Shown here: positions 19,001-27,417 of the stretch, piece by piece
How positions within the stretch are numbered: position 1 is the first letter of the stretch
Layout of the letters: each line of letters opens with the position of its first letter
DNA from: Lachnotalea sp041821265
Lineage (GTDB): Bacteria; Bacillota; Clostridia; Lachnospirales; Lachnospiraceae
DNA length: 64,000 bases
Direction: 5' to 3'
Assembly (NCBI GenBank): GCA_041821265.1
Contig: JBGUEQ010000008.1
Span: 49,320-113,319, forward strand
The notes under the pieces: model-generated
The model's database searches: none
Told to the model about the DNA's origin: nothing
What the model saw: only the letters and a program-made list of their open reading frames with translations
Program-made: the position numbers and the translations under genes

Positions 19001-21522
19001 TTATCAATTGCTTTTACTCGATAAATTCCGTTTTCTCCAATATCAAAACTAGTAGTCTGCATCGTTGACTCTCCACTGTAGTTTTGTATTTGATAATCGG
19101 TCCATGTTCCTGAATCAAATTTTTGTACAATTATTTTATTAAGGCCTGACATAATATCCAAAGCTCCCGCATAAATGGGAATGCTTGTATTACTCCATAC
19201 ATCTTCTGCCGTTGCCGTAACATCAGTAGGTTGTGTCTGATCTATTTTTAAAATGCTTTGTCCATTATCTGAATAATTTCCTGCATAGTCGAGTGCATTA
19301 TAATTGACTGTTGTCGTTCCTTCTTCCTCTAATAATTCATTGTGAATGTGTAACATTGTATTTGGATCATCAAATTTTTTATCGGTTGTAATATTACCGA
19401 TTTTTATATATACATTTTTCAAACCACTTACACCATAGTCTTTAACCGTTAGTTTTAGTGTAACTTTATCTTTATACCACCCATTATCAGAAATAGTACC
19501 AATTTCTTTTGGTGTAATATCTGGTTTTTCTTTATCTATTTTTTCAATAACAATAGTATTTCCAACTATCGTCTCATAGCCCACTCGATCTACCGCTTTG
19601 AATCGATAAGTGCCATTTTCTTTAATGAGTGCTGTTTTAATTGTAAGTACAGTTTCGTATGCCGCATTTGTTTCTGTATAATCCTCCCATTCACTTGTTG
19701 TCTCATTCTTCTTTTGCACTACAAACTTCTTAAGCCCTGAATAAATATCTTTTGCTTGCATCGTTACTGTAATATCTTGGTTTGTCCATGTTCCTTGATT
19801 ATTCGACCATGACAAATTAGTTGGTGCCGATGCATCTACATACACATCTGTTTGAAAATTTCCTGTTGTATTTCCAGCATTATCATCGGCTTTATAAATA
19901 TATTTATTAAGGTCTTCTGTCATAGTTGGAAGTTCCACTGTATTATTTGCTGTAATTAGACTATTATAAATAATCTGCTTCAAACCGCTAACACCTGTAT
20001 CGCTCGCTACTATTTTAATTTTTGCAGATTGCTTATACCATTTATCAACTGATGCTCCTAGATCTCCTGTCACCGTTGCCACAATGGTTGGTATCTCTTT
20101 ATCTATTGTAATAATCTGAACAACTTCACTAGAAGTAGCAACATGGTCGACTGCATCAGTTGCTTTTACTCGATAATAACCGTTTTGATTGGCCATTACT
20201 GTTTCAGACTGAGTCACTGTAGCATTGCTATATGTTTTTTTTTCATATTCTTCCCACGTCACGTTGTCTGATGAATACTCTACAATCATTGAGGTTAACC
20301 CGGAATACTGATCATTTCCGCTTATATGAAGAGTTATATCTTGATTCGTCCAAGTACTTGCGTCACCTATTATGGAAACGGTCGGGCTTGCCTTGTCTAC
20401 TTTTAATGTAATACTTTGCTCTCCGGATGCGTTATTCACATTATCAGATGCCACATAGGTATATGTAGTTGTTCCTTCTGCTACATCAGCACTGTTTCCC
20501 GATGTGAAATCCGAGCCATTTACCGTAAATAATTTTACCCCACTTTCCCCATCACTTGCATTAAACGTTACGCTTGTATCATCTTTATACCACCCCGATG
20601 CAGTTAAAGCTTTTGACGGTGTTGCACTAATAATAGGTGCAGTACCATCCACACTTGCACTTAATGTTTGATTACCTGTACTTTTTCCAGAATTGTCAGT
20701 GGCGGAATAAGTAATTGTATTACTTCCATTACTCAACGCCATTGTAAATGGATTTGTTCTTGTTACTCCTTGTACATATAACGCAGCAACTCCACTCTCT
20801 GAATCACTCGCAGTAAATGTTGCATTCGTTCCTGGTGTATACCACCCATTGACTGCATTTGTTGATAGTGTCGCCGAAACCGTTGGTGGATTATTGTCCA
20901 CTGCTATAGTAGGTTTCCTACTAAAATAATAGTATTCAGTGGTATTTTCCAAACATGCTCCCACCGCAGCCGAGTCCCCTTCTCCACCATTTATCTGAGG
21001 CGAAGCGCAAAGAAAATTAATTTTATTAAAATCGGATATAGAGTAGGTTTGTGTCCATTTACCACTTGTTTTAGAACTGATTATACTACCTACTAGCCCA
21101 CTCGCTTTTCCTCTCAAACCAATTGGTGCTGATCTTCCAATATTATAATTTGTTACCTTTGAAAAGTTTGTGTCTTCTTTATATTGCCATATATCAAGTG
21201 CTTTACATGCAAAAGCACTTGCACCAGTTAAACTCCAGGCTAATTTTACTTTTGCTCCACTTGGAACAAAAGTAGTACCATTAACTGTTGTAGTAGATAT
21301 TGTATTACCTGAACTATCCACATACGTTACCTTGGGACTTATTGATACATAGGTACATTCATTCATGTATCCTTCTTCATGATAATCCGAATAATAATCA
21401 GCATAATCTATATTTGTATCATCATAGTTTGCTGCATTTGCAGCATATGTTAACATGGGTTGTATCGTAATAATTAGCATTAACAATACAACCATCAATC
21501 TTTTTAAATTATTTTTCCTCAT
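16006..21522 (-). CDS. Giant surface protein with Ig-like repeats, Pro-Thr stalk and membrane anchor
   Basis: 1838 aa. Residues 1-28 form a signal peptide (LTYAANA). From about 210 to 1480 run some twelve Ig-like modules of about 100 aa, many containing TWTNQDITVT, SGL, NGTYRFKA-D and IDKEKP. Two group-3-like units starting LDYIKVTTPP follow (about 1490-1655). Then comes a Pro/Thr/Glu stalk encoded by a hexanucleotide run, a transmembrane helix (about 1729-1751) and an 85-aa cytoplasmic tail with basic residues and beta-rich character. There is no sortase signal. It follows two small membrane protein genes in what looks like one operon. The stop codon lies in the end of a MITE, so the tail may have been longer. 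Confidence 0.85.
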   Translation of the reverse strand: MRKNNLKRLMVVLLMLIITIQPMLTYAANAANYDDTNIDYADYYSDYHEEGYMNECTYVSISPKVTYVDSSGNTISTTTVNGTTFVPSGAKVKLAWSLTGASAFACKALDIWQYKEDTNFSKVTNYNIGRSAPIGLRGKASGLVGSIISSKTSGKWTQTYSISDFNKINFLCASPQINGGEGDSAAVGACLENTTEYYYFSRKPTIAVDNNPPTVSATLSTNAVNGWYTPGTNATFTASDSESGVAALYVQGVTRTNPFTMALSNGSNTITYSATDNSGKSTGNQTLSASVDGTAPIISATPSKALTASGWYKDDTSVTFNASDGESGVKLFTVNGSDFTSGNSADVAEGTTTYTYVASDNVNNASGEQSITLKVDKASPTVSIIGDASTWTNQDITLHISGNDQYSGLTSMIVEYSSDNVTWEEYEKKTYSNATVTQSETVMANQNGYYRVKATDAVDHVATSSEVVQIITIDKEIPTIVATVTGDLGASVDKWYKQSAKIKIVASDTGVSGLKQIIYNSLITANNTVELPTMTEDLNKYIYKADDNAGNTTGNFQTDVYVDASAPTNLSWSNNQGTWTNQDITVTMQAKDIYSGLKKFVVQKKNETTSEWEDYTETNAAYETVLTIKTALIKENGTYRFKAVDRVGYETIVGNTIVIEKIDKEKPDITPKEIGTISDNGWYKDKVTLKLTVKDYGVSGLKNVYIKIGNITTDKKFDDPNTMLHIHNELLEEEGTTTVNYNALDYAGNYSDNGQSILKIDQTQPTDVTATAEDVWSNTSIPIYAGALDIMSGLNKIIVQKFDSGTWTDYQIQNYSGESTMQTTSFDIGENGIYRVKAIDKVGFEMTSDISMGGSVVTTPDPNVPTPGIIVITKIDKEKPLIEVTILGGDGYLLTSGGWYKEDARLKLNASDEASGVGTITCNGNSSINTDKSKTYEHEYPPFQDGVNTYNYFTTDVAGNHSETGTTEIKIDLTDPVTANLTKRTTEWVNSTTGVAIECVGQDIESGLLQFVLERSENGTDGWSDGPTYTYLGETTLETVNMIVTQNGYYRLAVYDRVQHITYSTDVIYVDNIDDTLPEGASLGITPNTKEWVNEVTGVDLTATGQDINSGIESLSVMELDETNTFNNISIEKFSGETDLLTTDYLTHINGAYKASATDNVGNYREMKDEEALEVPNIDPIEPTVVVDVDSTQWASLENGYEIFAYAKDSESGLNSIQLQMLSEDGEWQDTGIDFEKQDYIKDEENLSTYEGNIAQNLLNKVILTVNKQFMRNSIVEANSSAVSGTNEMVKVLFKVTRNGTYRVVTDDIVANTTKSSAVVVTTMDFDSPTLMVEGNPTEWTNQTATIKVTAKDVSSGIASMTLNGEDVKFKKVDQAYFFTFDVDENATYQVAAVDEAGHITSQTVDVSKIDKEDPFVNSKLGEWVDGVSNATINLGDSLSGVKTAYINSAVIEVPDGYQTSCDTKISAEVTYLVTITDKAGNKITKQVSEGKLLDYIKVTTPPDKTSYIEEENFENKGMVVTAYYTDKSDAVITDYKIVDGDNLAIEQSEINVFYTERGVTRTDNTDISVSEKSKVLDYIKVTTPPNKTSYKVKDNFVKQGMVVTAYYTDKSSAIVTDYTILDGKKLTSKQKKVNVSYTEGEITRTDNTSISVSAENTPKPEPEPTPNPTPTPEPTPTPTPTPTPDPVPEVGGDVEEEEVEAVKETPEKEIVLAPEPEMIVKETNGFPLMAVVGGAAGVGLFLIFLFFLFTNVKVYSMKEDRNYKLIGRTRARKKKEFYYVKTNSIIILNATSGDFKFVFSKGFVKTHFDINVVIRIEDREFNQHLGENQDTIYVKFE

Positions 21523-21571
21523 TCTCTCTCCCCTTATTCGTATAATTTTAAGCCCACGGATTCATATAAGC

Positions 21572-21844
21572 TTAATAATCCTCTGTTACCAATACTTTTT
21601 CTCTTTTTGATTTAGTGAGTAATTCAGTTTCATTACTTTGTATACTATTTTTTCTTTTACTTACATTCAAAAAAGTTTCATTATTTTCAAAAATATTATT
21701 TACTAAATTGCTGTATTCTCTTATGATAGAACTTTTATCCTTCTGAGATGATTTTTCACTATATTCTACTTGCATTATCAAACTTATGCCAAGCAACAAA
21801 CCAATGCAAAATTGCATGAAAAATTGTATTTTTATTTTCCTCAA
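21572..21844 (-). CDS. Small single-pass membrane protein
   Basis: 90 aa starting at TTG (21844), with GGGAGG seven bases upstream; that ribosome site sits in the last codons of the preceding gene, so translation is probably coupled. Residues 5-24 form one hydrophobic helix (FFMQFCIGLLLGISLIM) and the rest is a Ser/Asn/Lys-rich polar tail, likely outside the cell. I do not recognise the family. Its place between another small membrane protein and the giant surface protein suggests a part in assembly or anchoring of that protein, which is inference. Confidence 0.6.
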   Translation of the reverse strand: MRKIKIQFFMQFCIGLLLGISLIMQVEYSEKSSQKDKSSIIREYSNLVNNIFENNETFLNVSKRKNSIQSNETELLTKSKREKVLVTEDY

Positions 21845-21846
21845 AC

Positions 21847-22224
21847 CTATCCTCCCATCACATCTCGAATCATGTTTATCACTTGCTCTCTTAATTGATT
21901 ATTTAGTAGTGTATTTAATCCAATTGTTATAAGTGCACAAATCAAGATCCAAAATAAAAATTTTAACAGTACAAAAATGCTTTCTATCAAAATTTCCAAT
22001 AATTTGGCTCCAAAAGATACTTTTTTAATGATAACCGTTTGCATTTTATCATCATTTTCAAAACGTTTTACAATGATATCGATTTTATTCTTTTCGATTC
22101 GCCTTCTAATTTGTCTTTTTCTATATTTTTTTCTTGTTTTTCGTGGTCTGCAATTTATTATTACCTCCCCATGGGAATCCCCCCTTCCTACCATCTTGAC
22201 AGTAAATTGCTCAACTAACTGCAA
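21847..22224 (-). CDS. Small membrane protein with very basic N-terminal region
   Basis: Up to 125 aa. The frame opens at TTG (22224); an ATG at 22194 is also possible, and neither has a clear ribosome site, so the start is uncertain. A highly basic stretch (RPRKTRKKYRKRQIRRR) precedes a hydrophobic region of about 30 residues (ESIFVLLKFLFWILICALITI) and a short amphipathic tail. It ends two bases before the next gene. Unknown family; it is the first gene of the putative operon with the 1838-aa surface protein. Confidence 0.5.
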   Translation of the reverse strand: MQLVEQFTVKMVGRGDSHGEVIINCRPRKTRKKYRKRQIRRRIEKNKIDIIVKRFENDDKMQTVIIKKVSFGAKLLEILIESIFVLLKFLFWILICALITIGLNTLLNNQLREQVINMIRDVMGG

Positions 22225-22740
22225 ATTTTGAATACCACTGTAAATCTTATTTAACTTACATCCGTCATTTTACATATGGATGGTATTAAATTTTGAATAT
22301 TATGTAACTTATGAATATATTTAACCTTTTGAACACGATTTAACTTATGCATGTTACTTAACTTATTTTGGATATTACGTGCTGATATAGCACAAAGAAT
22401 ATGAAAATCAGAAATTAAGAACGAACTTTTACAAAGAAAATATGTAAAATATTTTCGCTTCATTACAACCTATAAATAGTTTGCTAAAAATAACAATTTA
22501 TTTTATTAAAAACTTGGATTTGTTTGACCAAAACGGTCGAGAGATATGTCGCTTATTCTTTAAGCTAACATTATCATAAATTACATTAAGAATACTTATT
22601 AATTTTTATATTTCTTATAATACCAACTTTATTATAAAAAATCAATAATAATTTAAATTAATAATTTTTATTGATTTTGATTTCATAATTTAAAACAACG
22701 GTTGTGTATATAAATCGTTATTGTGAGGTCTTAAGCTAAA
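22225..22740. other. AT-rich stretch with imperfect short repeats
   Basis: About 500 bases with no convincing gene. Positions 22255-22385 contain loosely repeated AACTTATGNAT-type units; they create a 70-codon frame rich in His, Asn and Lys that I do not accept as a gene. The rest is strongly AT-rich with no recognised motif. Confidence 0.4.
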
Positions 22741-22780
22741 TAGCAATAAAACATGTTTGATAAACATGTTTTTATTGCTA
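22741..22780. terminator. Perfect hairpin, probable terminator
   Basis: TAGCAATAAAACATGTTT and AAACATGTTTTTATTGCTA pair around GAT. It is the first strong stem 3' of the flavodoxin gene on the minus strand. Confidence 0.5.
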
Positions 22781-22817
22781 CCACCTACTTATACCTTTTT
22801 CTATATAATCACGCTAC

Positions 22818-22890
22818 TTTAAGAATCACTCTGTTTTAGGAATCACTCTGTTTTAGGAATCAATCTACGTTAGGAATCGCATTACCTAAG
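22818..22890. repeat. 17-18-bp tandem repeat at the flavodoxin 3' end
   Basis: Four to five units of TTTTAGGAATCACTCTG with growing divergence (AAGAATCACTCTG, GGAATCACTCTG, GGAATCAATCTAC, GGAATCGCATTAC, then AAGAATTCC). The last unit reaches the stop codon and final codons of the flavodoxin gene (stop at 22886). Confidence 0.65.
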
Positions 22891-23371
22891 AATTCCTTAT
22901 AGCATCACAAAAATCTTTTATTTTAGCTTCATTTTCTGGCTGCTCTTTTTTCATTGGATTTGCAAGATCTAACAAAGCAACTATTTTGTTACTTGGTAAT
23001 TCATTTTTAATCTTGTTAAAACATTTATCCGCTCCTCCGCCTCCATGGCAAGCGAATAATGCAATTTTCTTATTTCCCAAATCATTTGCTGTTATAAATG
23101 TCTGTATTGGTGGCGCAAAACTTCCTGCCCAAATTGGTGTACCCAAAATAATTACATCATATTCTGATACTACAAAATCATAGGAAACTAAATTTGGTGT
23201 TTCTCCTAACAAAACGCTTTTTCCACCCCAAAAGAATTTACTAATATTACCATGTGGATACTCTTTGATTGGTTCTAATCTTAACAAATCTGCTCCCAAA
23301 TCTTTACTAACTTTATCTGCAACATACTTTGAATTACCTTCCAAAGAAAAATAAACTACAATTGCTTTCAT
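22886..23371 (-). CDS. Flavodoxin
   Basis: 161-aa cytoplasmic FMN electron carrier. It starts MKAIVVYFSLEGNSKYVADK, where SLEGNS replaces the common S/T-x-T-G-N-T phosphate loop. Further along, LGTPIWAGSFAPPIQTF is the flavodoxin-4 type 50s loop and CHGGGGADKCF the second flavin loop. GGAGG is 7-8 bases before the ATG. It stands alone, with no partner enzyme. A class that works as a small FMN-dependent reductase is also possible. Confidence 0.85.
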   Translation of the reverse strand: MKAIVVYFSLEGNSKYVADKVSKDLGADLLRLEPIKEYPHGNISKFFWGGKSVLLGETPNLVSYDFVVSEYDVIILGTPIWAGSFAPPIQTFITANDLGNKKIALFACHGGGGADKCFNKIKNELPSNKIVALLDLANPMKKEQPENEAKIKDFCDAIRNS

Positions 23372-23481
23372 TTTCTACCTCCATAGAATTTTAATATAAA
23401 TCTTTTATTCCTAAACCTATACTCATTTTAACACACTACTGACCATCTGTATCAATAACATTGCTTATAGATAAAATTAAT

Positions 23482-23667
23482 GTAACAGTTCAGCCATGCC
23501 ATTCATAATGTGCCAGAATATACGAATTAGCCAATTAGTTTGGTAATAGACTGGCGCATTATTCATGTAGGGCGTCCGCCCTATAGAAATGATGATACAA
23601 ATTGTCCTTAGAGTGCTAGCACTCACGGTCAATATGAATCATCATTTCTGCATGGCTGAACTGTTAC
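23482..23667. repeat. MITE family A, 186-bp copy
   Basis: Ends GTAACAGTTCAGCCATG and CATGGCTGAACTGTTAC are a perfect 17-bp terminal inverted repeat. Internal pairs include TGCCAG/CTGGCG, GTAGGGCGTCCGCCCTA and GAGTGCTAGCACTC, so nearly the whole element can fold. Compared with the 102-bp copy it carries about 84 extra bases in the right half. No frame encodes a transposase. It lies upstream of the asparagine synthetase gene. Confidence 0.85.
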
Positions 23668-23777
23668 AAATTAGTTTCACGTTTCTGTAATTAAAGCATA
23701 ATAATAAAGCATAATACATTAATAGAAGACAATTTTTGTTAGCGTCTAAACATTCTAATTATAAAAGGGGACATTAT

Positions 23778-25631
23778 ATGTGTGGTATTGCAGGATTCTT
23801 TAATCCTTATGAACATTATTCCAATTCATCTAATTATTATAGGGATATTTTAAACAAAATGAATTTAGTACAAAAACATCGTGGTCCTGATGATGATGGC
23901 ACTTATCTTACCGATAACTTTGCATTTGCTCATGTTAGATTATCTATTATCGATTTAGCTGGGGGGCATCAACCAATGACAAGAACTTATCATGATGTTA
24001 ACTATACAATTATTTATAATGGAGAACTATATAATACAGATGAGCTTAGACAAGATCTAATATCCAAAGGTCATCATTTTGAAACCACCAGCGATACCGA
24101 GGTAATACTAATTGGTTTCATTGAATATGGACCAGATTTTGTTCAAAAATTAAATGGAATTTTTGCTTTTGCGATTAGTGATGAAAGAACGAACACGATT
24201 TATATATTTCGCGATCGTTTTGGAGTCAAACCGTTATTTTACACATTAATCAAAGATACCTTGATTTTTTCTTCTGAACTAAAAGGCATATTTGAACATC
24301 CCTACGCAGTTGCGCAATTAGACATCAATGGGCTCAATGAAATATTTAGTATCGGACCTGCGAAAACGCCTGGCTGTGGTGTATTTAAAGATATGATGGA
24401 AGTACTACCTGGATACTATTGCAAATTTAGTGCTGCTGGGTTCGAAAACATCCAATATTGGTGTCTAGAAGCGAGTGAACATACTGACTCATTGGAAGAA
24501 ACTATTTCAAAAACATCTTTTCTTGTTCAAGATTCCATCAAACGTCAAATGGTTTCTGATATTCCTATCTGCACCTTTTTATCTGGGGGAATTGATAGTA
24601 GTCTGGTTTCTGCCATTTGTGCAAAAGAATTAAAAGCTAAAAATAAGCAACTTTCCACTTTTTCTTTTGACTTTACAAATAATAACCGATTCTTTAAATC
24701 AAATGCGTTTCAACCTTCTGAAGATAAGCCTTGGGCACAAAAAATGGCACTATTTCTAGATTCCAAACATACGTTTCTTGAATGTGATAAGTTAAGTCTT
24801 GTTGACAAATTAACTGACTCCGTTAACGCGCACGATTTGCCCGCAATGGCAGATGTAGATTCTTCTATGTTATATTTTTGTTCTTTAGTGAAGAAATATA
24901 ATGCAGTTACATTAACTGGAGAATGTGCGGATGAAATATTTGGTGGCTATCCTTGGTTTCATAAAGAAGAATGTTTTAATGCCAAAACATTCCCATGGAC
25001 AATGAATCTAGAACCCAGAAAAGCCTTGTTAAATAATGATTTTATTCATCAACTAAATATGGAAGAATATGTTCAGTCCACTTATTCTAAATCTGTAAAT
25101 GAGACACCAAGACTCTACAATGAAGATCCTACTGAGGCTCGCAGAAGAGAAATATCTTACCTAAATATAAAATGGTTTATGCAAACCCTTCTTACTCGTA
25201 TGGATCGAACCAGTATGTATTCAGGACTGGAAGCAAGAGTTCCATTTGCTGATCATCGATTAATTGAATATTTATACAACGTACCTTGGTCAATGAAATA
25301 TCAAAATGGTGTTGTAAAAAGTTTACTACGCGAATCCTCTGCTGGCCTACTGCCTGATGAAATTCTGTATCGAAAAAAATCTCCTTATCCAAAAACTTAT
25401 GATCCTGGATATGAAAGCTTACTTGCAAAGCAATTGATTGAAGTAATTGAAGAACCCTCCTCTCCAATCCTTCAATTTATTGACAAAGCAAAAATATACT
25501 TTTTTATTAACACACCTTCCGATTATGGTTCACCTTGGTATGGGCAACTTATGGCAGCACCGCAACTCATTGCGTATATGTTAATGATTAATTACTGGCT
25601 TATAAAATTCAAAACACAAATTCTAATATAG
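23778..25631 (+). CDS. asnB: Asparagine synthetase (glutamine-hydrolysing)
   Basis: Makes asparagine from aspartate, glutamine and ATP. The start is fixed by chemistry: the ATG at 23778 places Cys2, the N-terminal nucleophile of class II amidotransferases, right after Met (MCGIAGF); AAAAGGGG lies upstream. An in-frame ATG at 23736 would bury the Cys. Residues 1-210 form the glutaminase domain and about 240-600 the synthetase domain, with the ATP loop SGGIDSS at 269-275. The length, 617 aa, is normal for AsnB. A bidirectional terminator follows. Confidence 0.93.
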   Translation: MCGIAGFFNPYEHYSNSSNYYRDILNKMNLVQKHRGPDDDGTYLTDNFAFAHVRLSIIDLAGGHQPMTRTYHDVNYTIIYNGELYNTDELRQDLISKGHHFETTSDTEVILIGFIEYGPDFVQKLNGIFAFAISDERTNTIYIFRDRFGVKPLFYTLIKDTLIFSSELKGIFEHPYAVAQLDINGLNEIFSIGPAKTPGCGVFKDMMEVLPGYYCKFSAAGFENIQYWCLEASEHTDSLEETISKTSFLVQDSIKRQMVSDIPICTFLSGGIDSSLVSAICAKELKAKNKQLSTFSFDFTNNNRFFKSNAFQPSEDKPWAQKMALFLDSKHTFLECDKLSLVDKLTDSVNAHDLPAMADVDSSMLYFCSLVKKYNAVTLTGECADEIFGGYPWFHKEECFNAKTFPWTMNLEPRKALLNNDFIHQLNMEEYVQSTYSKSVNETPRLYNEDPTEARRREISYLNIKWFMQTLLTRMDRTSMYSGLEARVPFADHRLIEYLYNVPWSMKYQNGVVKSLLRESSAGLLPDEILYRKKSPYPKTYDPGYESLLAKQLIEVIEEPSSPILQFIDKAKIYFFINTPSDYGSPWYGQLMAAPQLIAYMLMINYWLIKFKTQILI

Positions 25632-25692
25632 TAAATTGCATGTAATTCCTTTTACTATATTGGGACACTCCAAAACTTTCCTATACTAAACT

Positions 25693-25740
25693 AAAACAGG
25701 AGCAAAGTAAGTGTCCATACTTACTTTGCTCCTGTTTTAA
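25693..25740. terminator. Bidirectional terminator
   Basis: AAAACAGGAGCAAAGTAAGT and its complement ACTTACTTTGCTCCTGTTTT around GTCCATAC-type loop. It separates asnB from the convergent helicase gene. Confidence 0.9.
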
Positions 25741-25769
25741 CAAATTTTCGCGTATCATTTTATCTTCGT

Positions 25770-27206
25770 TTATCGTCCAATTTTAACATTTCGTACTTTT
25801 CCCTTGATTGATTTCCCTTGCAATTCTTCACAAACTTGCTTTCCTTTGCCATTTAGTATTTCTAAATAAGTCAAGCTATCTCTCACATCTATTATTCCTA
25901 TATCATCACCTGTAACACCTTCAATGCTACAAACTGCACCGACAATGTCACCTGCTCGCATCTTCGATTTTCTTCCGCCTCCAATACTAATCTTTGTAAT
26001 TTGACTATTAAAGACAGCACCTTTTTTGGGTTTAAATGCTCGTTTTTTCTGCTGAAATTTATAGAATTCTTTTTCCTTTATTTTATCTTCTTCTGGAACA
26101 TCAAGTATTGTAATTGTTACACCTGTAAATTCTTCAATCGCTTCTTTTTGTCGTCTTTCAGATTGTTGAATCAAACTAATTGCTTTACCTGATTTTCCAT
26201 TTCTTCCTGTACGACCAATGCGATGCACATATGCTTCTCGAGCCGTTGGTAAGTCATAATTAATAACATGTGTAATGCTATCAAAATCTACTCCTCTAGC
26301 AGCCACCTCGGTAGCAATTAAATACCGATATCTACCTTCACGAAACTCATCAATCGTTTTAAGTCTCTCTTGTTGATCAATTAGACCATGAAGCATTCCA
26401 CATTGTATTCTCGCCTTCCTAAGTTGACGATACAAAACATTTACCATTTCTCTGGTTCCACAAAATACCATGCAATTTTCTGGTTTTTCATTTATCAATA
26501 TCTTTATTAAATCATCTAATTTGTCTTCGTTCTCTGAATAATATCCTTCTTGAACAATCGCTTCAACTGTCTCAGTTTCGCTTTCAATCACAATTTCAAC
26601 CGGATCTGTTAAATATCTGTCTGTAAGTTTTCTTACATTTTCACCCATTGTAGCTGAAAATAACATGGTTACCTGCTTATTTACAAGATAGCTCATGATT
26701 TTCTGCACATCTTCAAAAAATCCCATATCCAGCATTAAATCTGCTTCATCTATGATTAGATATTTCACTTTCTCTGGCTTAAACGATGCACGACCTAGAT
26801 GGTCTAATACACGTCCGGGCGTTCCGACTACAATATGCGTTTTTTGCTTTAACGTAAGTACCTGTTTGTCTATTGGAAATCCACCAAATACAGCAGGAAC
26901 TTTTAACCTTTTCTTTCTTCCAATATTAAATATTTCTTCTCTTACTTGATTGCTCAACTCTCTTGTTGGTTCAAGAACAAGTGCTTGGGGTGAGTTTTCA
27001 TCCCAATCTACCATTTCACATAGTGGTATTGCAAAAGCTGCCGTTTTACCACTTCCTGTTTTAGATTTTGCTACAATATCCCTATTTTCAAGTGCATACG
27101 GTATTACTCTTTCTTGTATTTGTGTTGGCGTCGTATATCCAAGCATCGTTAGGGCTTCTATTATCTCACTGCTTAATTGGTATTCTTCAAACTTATTTTG
27201 TATCAT
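25770..27206 (-). CDS. dbpA: DEAD-box RNA helicase, DbpA/YxiN type
   Basis: ATP-dependent RNA helicase expected to act on 23S rRNA during large-subunit assembly. In the 478 aa one sees the Q motif (about 7-30), Walker A SKTGSGKT (48-55), PTREL (80-84), GTPGR (128-132), DEAD (153-156), SAT (184-186), ARGVDF and HRIGRTGR. Residues about 400-478 (KISIGGGRKSKMRAGDIVGA onward) are a DbpA RNA-binding domain, which in YxiN and DbpA recognises helix 92 of 23S rRNA. The basic linker precedes it. Monocistronic by position. Confidence 0.92.
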   Translation of the reverse strand: MIQNKFEEYQLSSEIIEALTMLGYTTPTQIQERVIPYALENRDIVAKSKTGSGKTAAFAIPLCEMVDWDENSPQALVLEPTRELSNQVREEIFNIGRKKRLKVPAVFGGFPIDKQVLTLKQKTHIVVGTPGRVLDHLGRASFKPEKVKYLIIDEADLMLDMGFFEDVQKIMSYLVNKQVTMLFSATMGENVRKLTDRYLTDPVEIVIESETETVEAIVQEGYYSENEDKLDDLIKILINEKPENCMVFCGTREMVNVLYRQLRKARIQCGMLHGLIDQQERLKTIDEFREGRYRYLIATEVAARGVDFDSITHVINYDLPTAREAYVHRIGRTGRNGKSGKAISLIQQSERRQKEAIEEFTGVTITILDVPEEDKIKEKEFYKFQQKKRAFKPKKGAVFNSQITKISIGGGRKSKMRAGDIVGAVCSIEGVTGDDIGIIDVRDSLTYLEILNGKGKQVCEELQGKSIKGKVRNVKIGR

Positions 27207-27320
27207 ATTCTATATTTTCCCATCTGTGTTTTACACTTGTTTCTCATAAAAGCAATTATCCACCATAACTTGAAATAATTTGCTAGTTATCCACTATTAG
27301 TAAAATGTTACCTTTTGCCC

Positions 27321-27370
27321 AACAATACAGCCATGCAGAAATGATTATTCATGTAGGGCTAAACTGTTAT
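27321..27370. repeat. MITE family A, 50-bp remnant
   Basis: AACAATACAGCCATGCAGAAATGAT...GGGCTAAACTGTTAT: both ends of family A with nearly all of the middle missing. ATTATTCATGTAGGG matches the extra segment of the 186-bp copy, so it derives from the long form. Confidence 0.6.
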
Positions 27371-27417
27371 CTTTTTATAAGGTTTTTATTATTTTCAATT
27401 AATCTTAACACCATATT

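Noticed and set aside
22251..22463. 70-codon minus-strand frame
   Set aside because: Its sequence comes from loosely repeated AACTTATG-type units, has a biased His/Asn/Lys make-up and only a weak ribosome site. I treat it as non-coding.
22741..22890. CRISPR array at the 22.8-kb tandem repeats
   Set aside because: Units are contiguous, 17-18 bp, and decay progressively; there are no spacers and no cas genes.
23482..23667. Insertion sequence with transposase
   Set aside because: No frame in or near the element encodes a transposase; it is non-autonomous.
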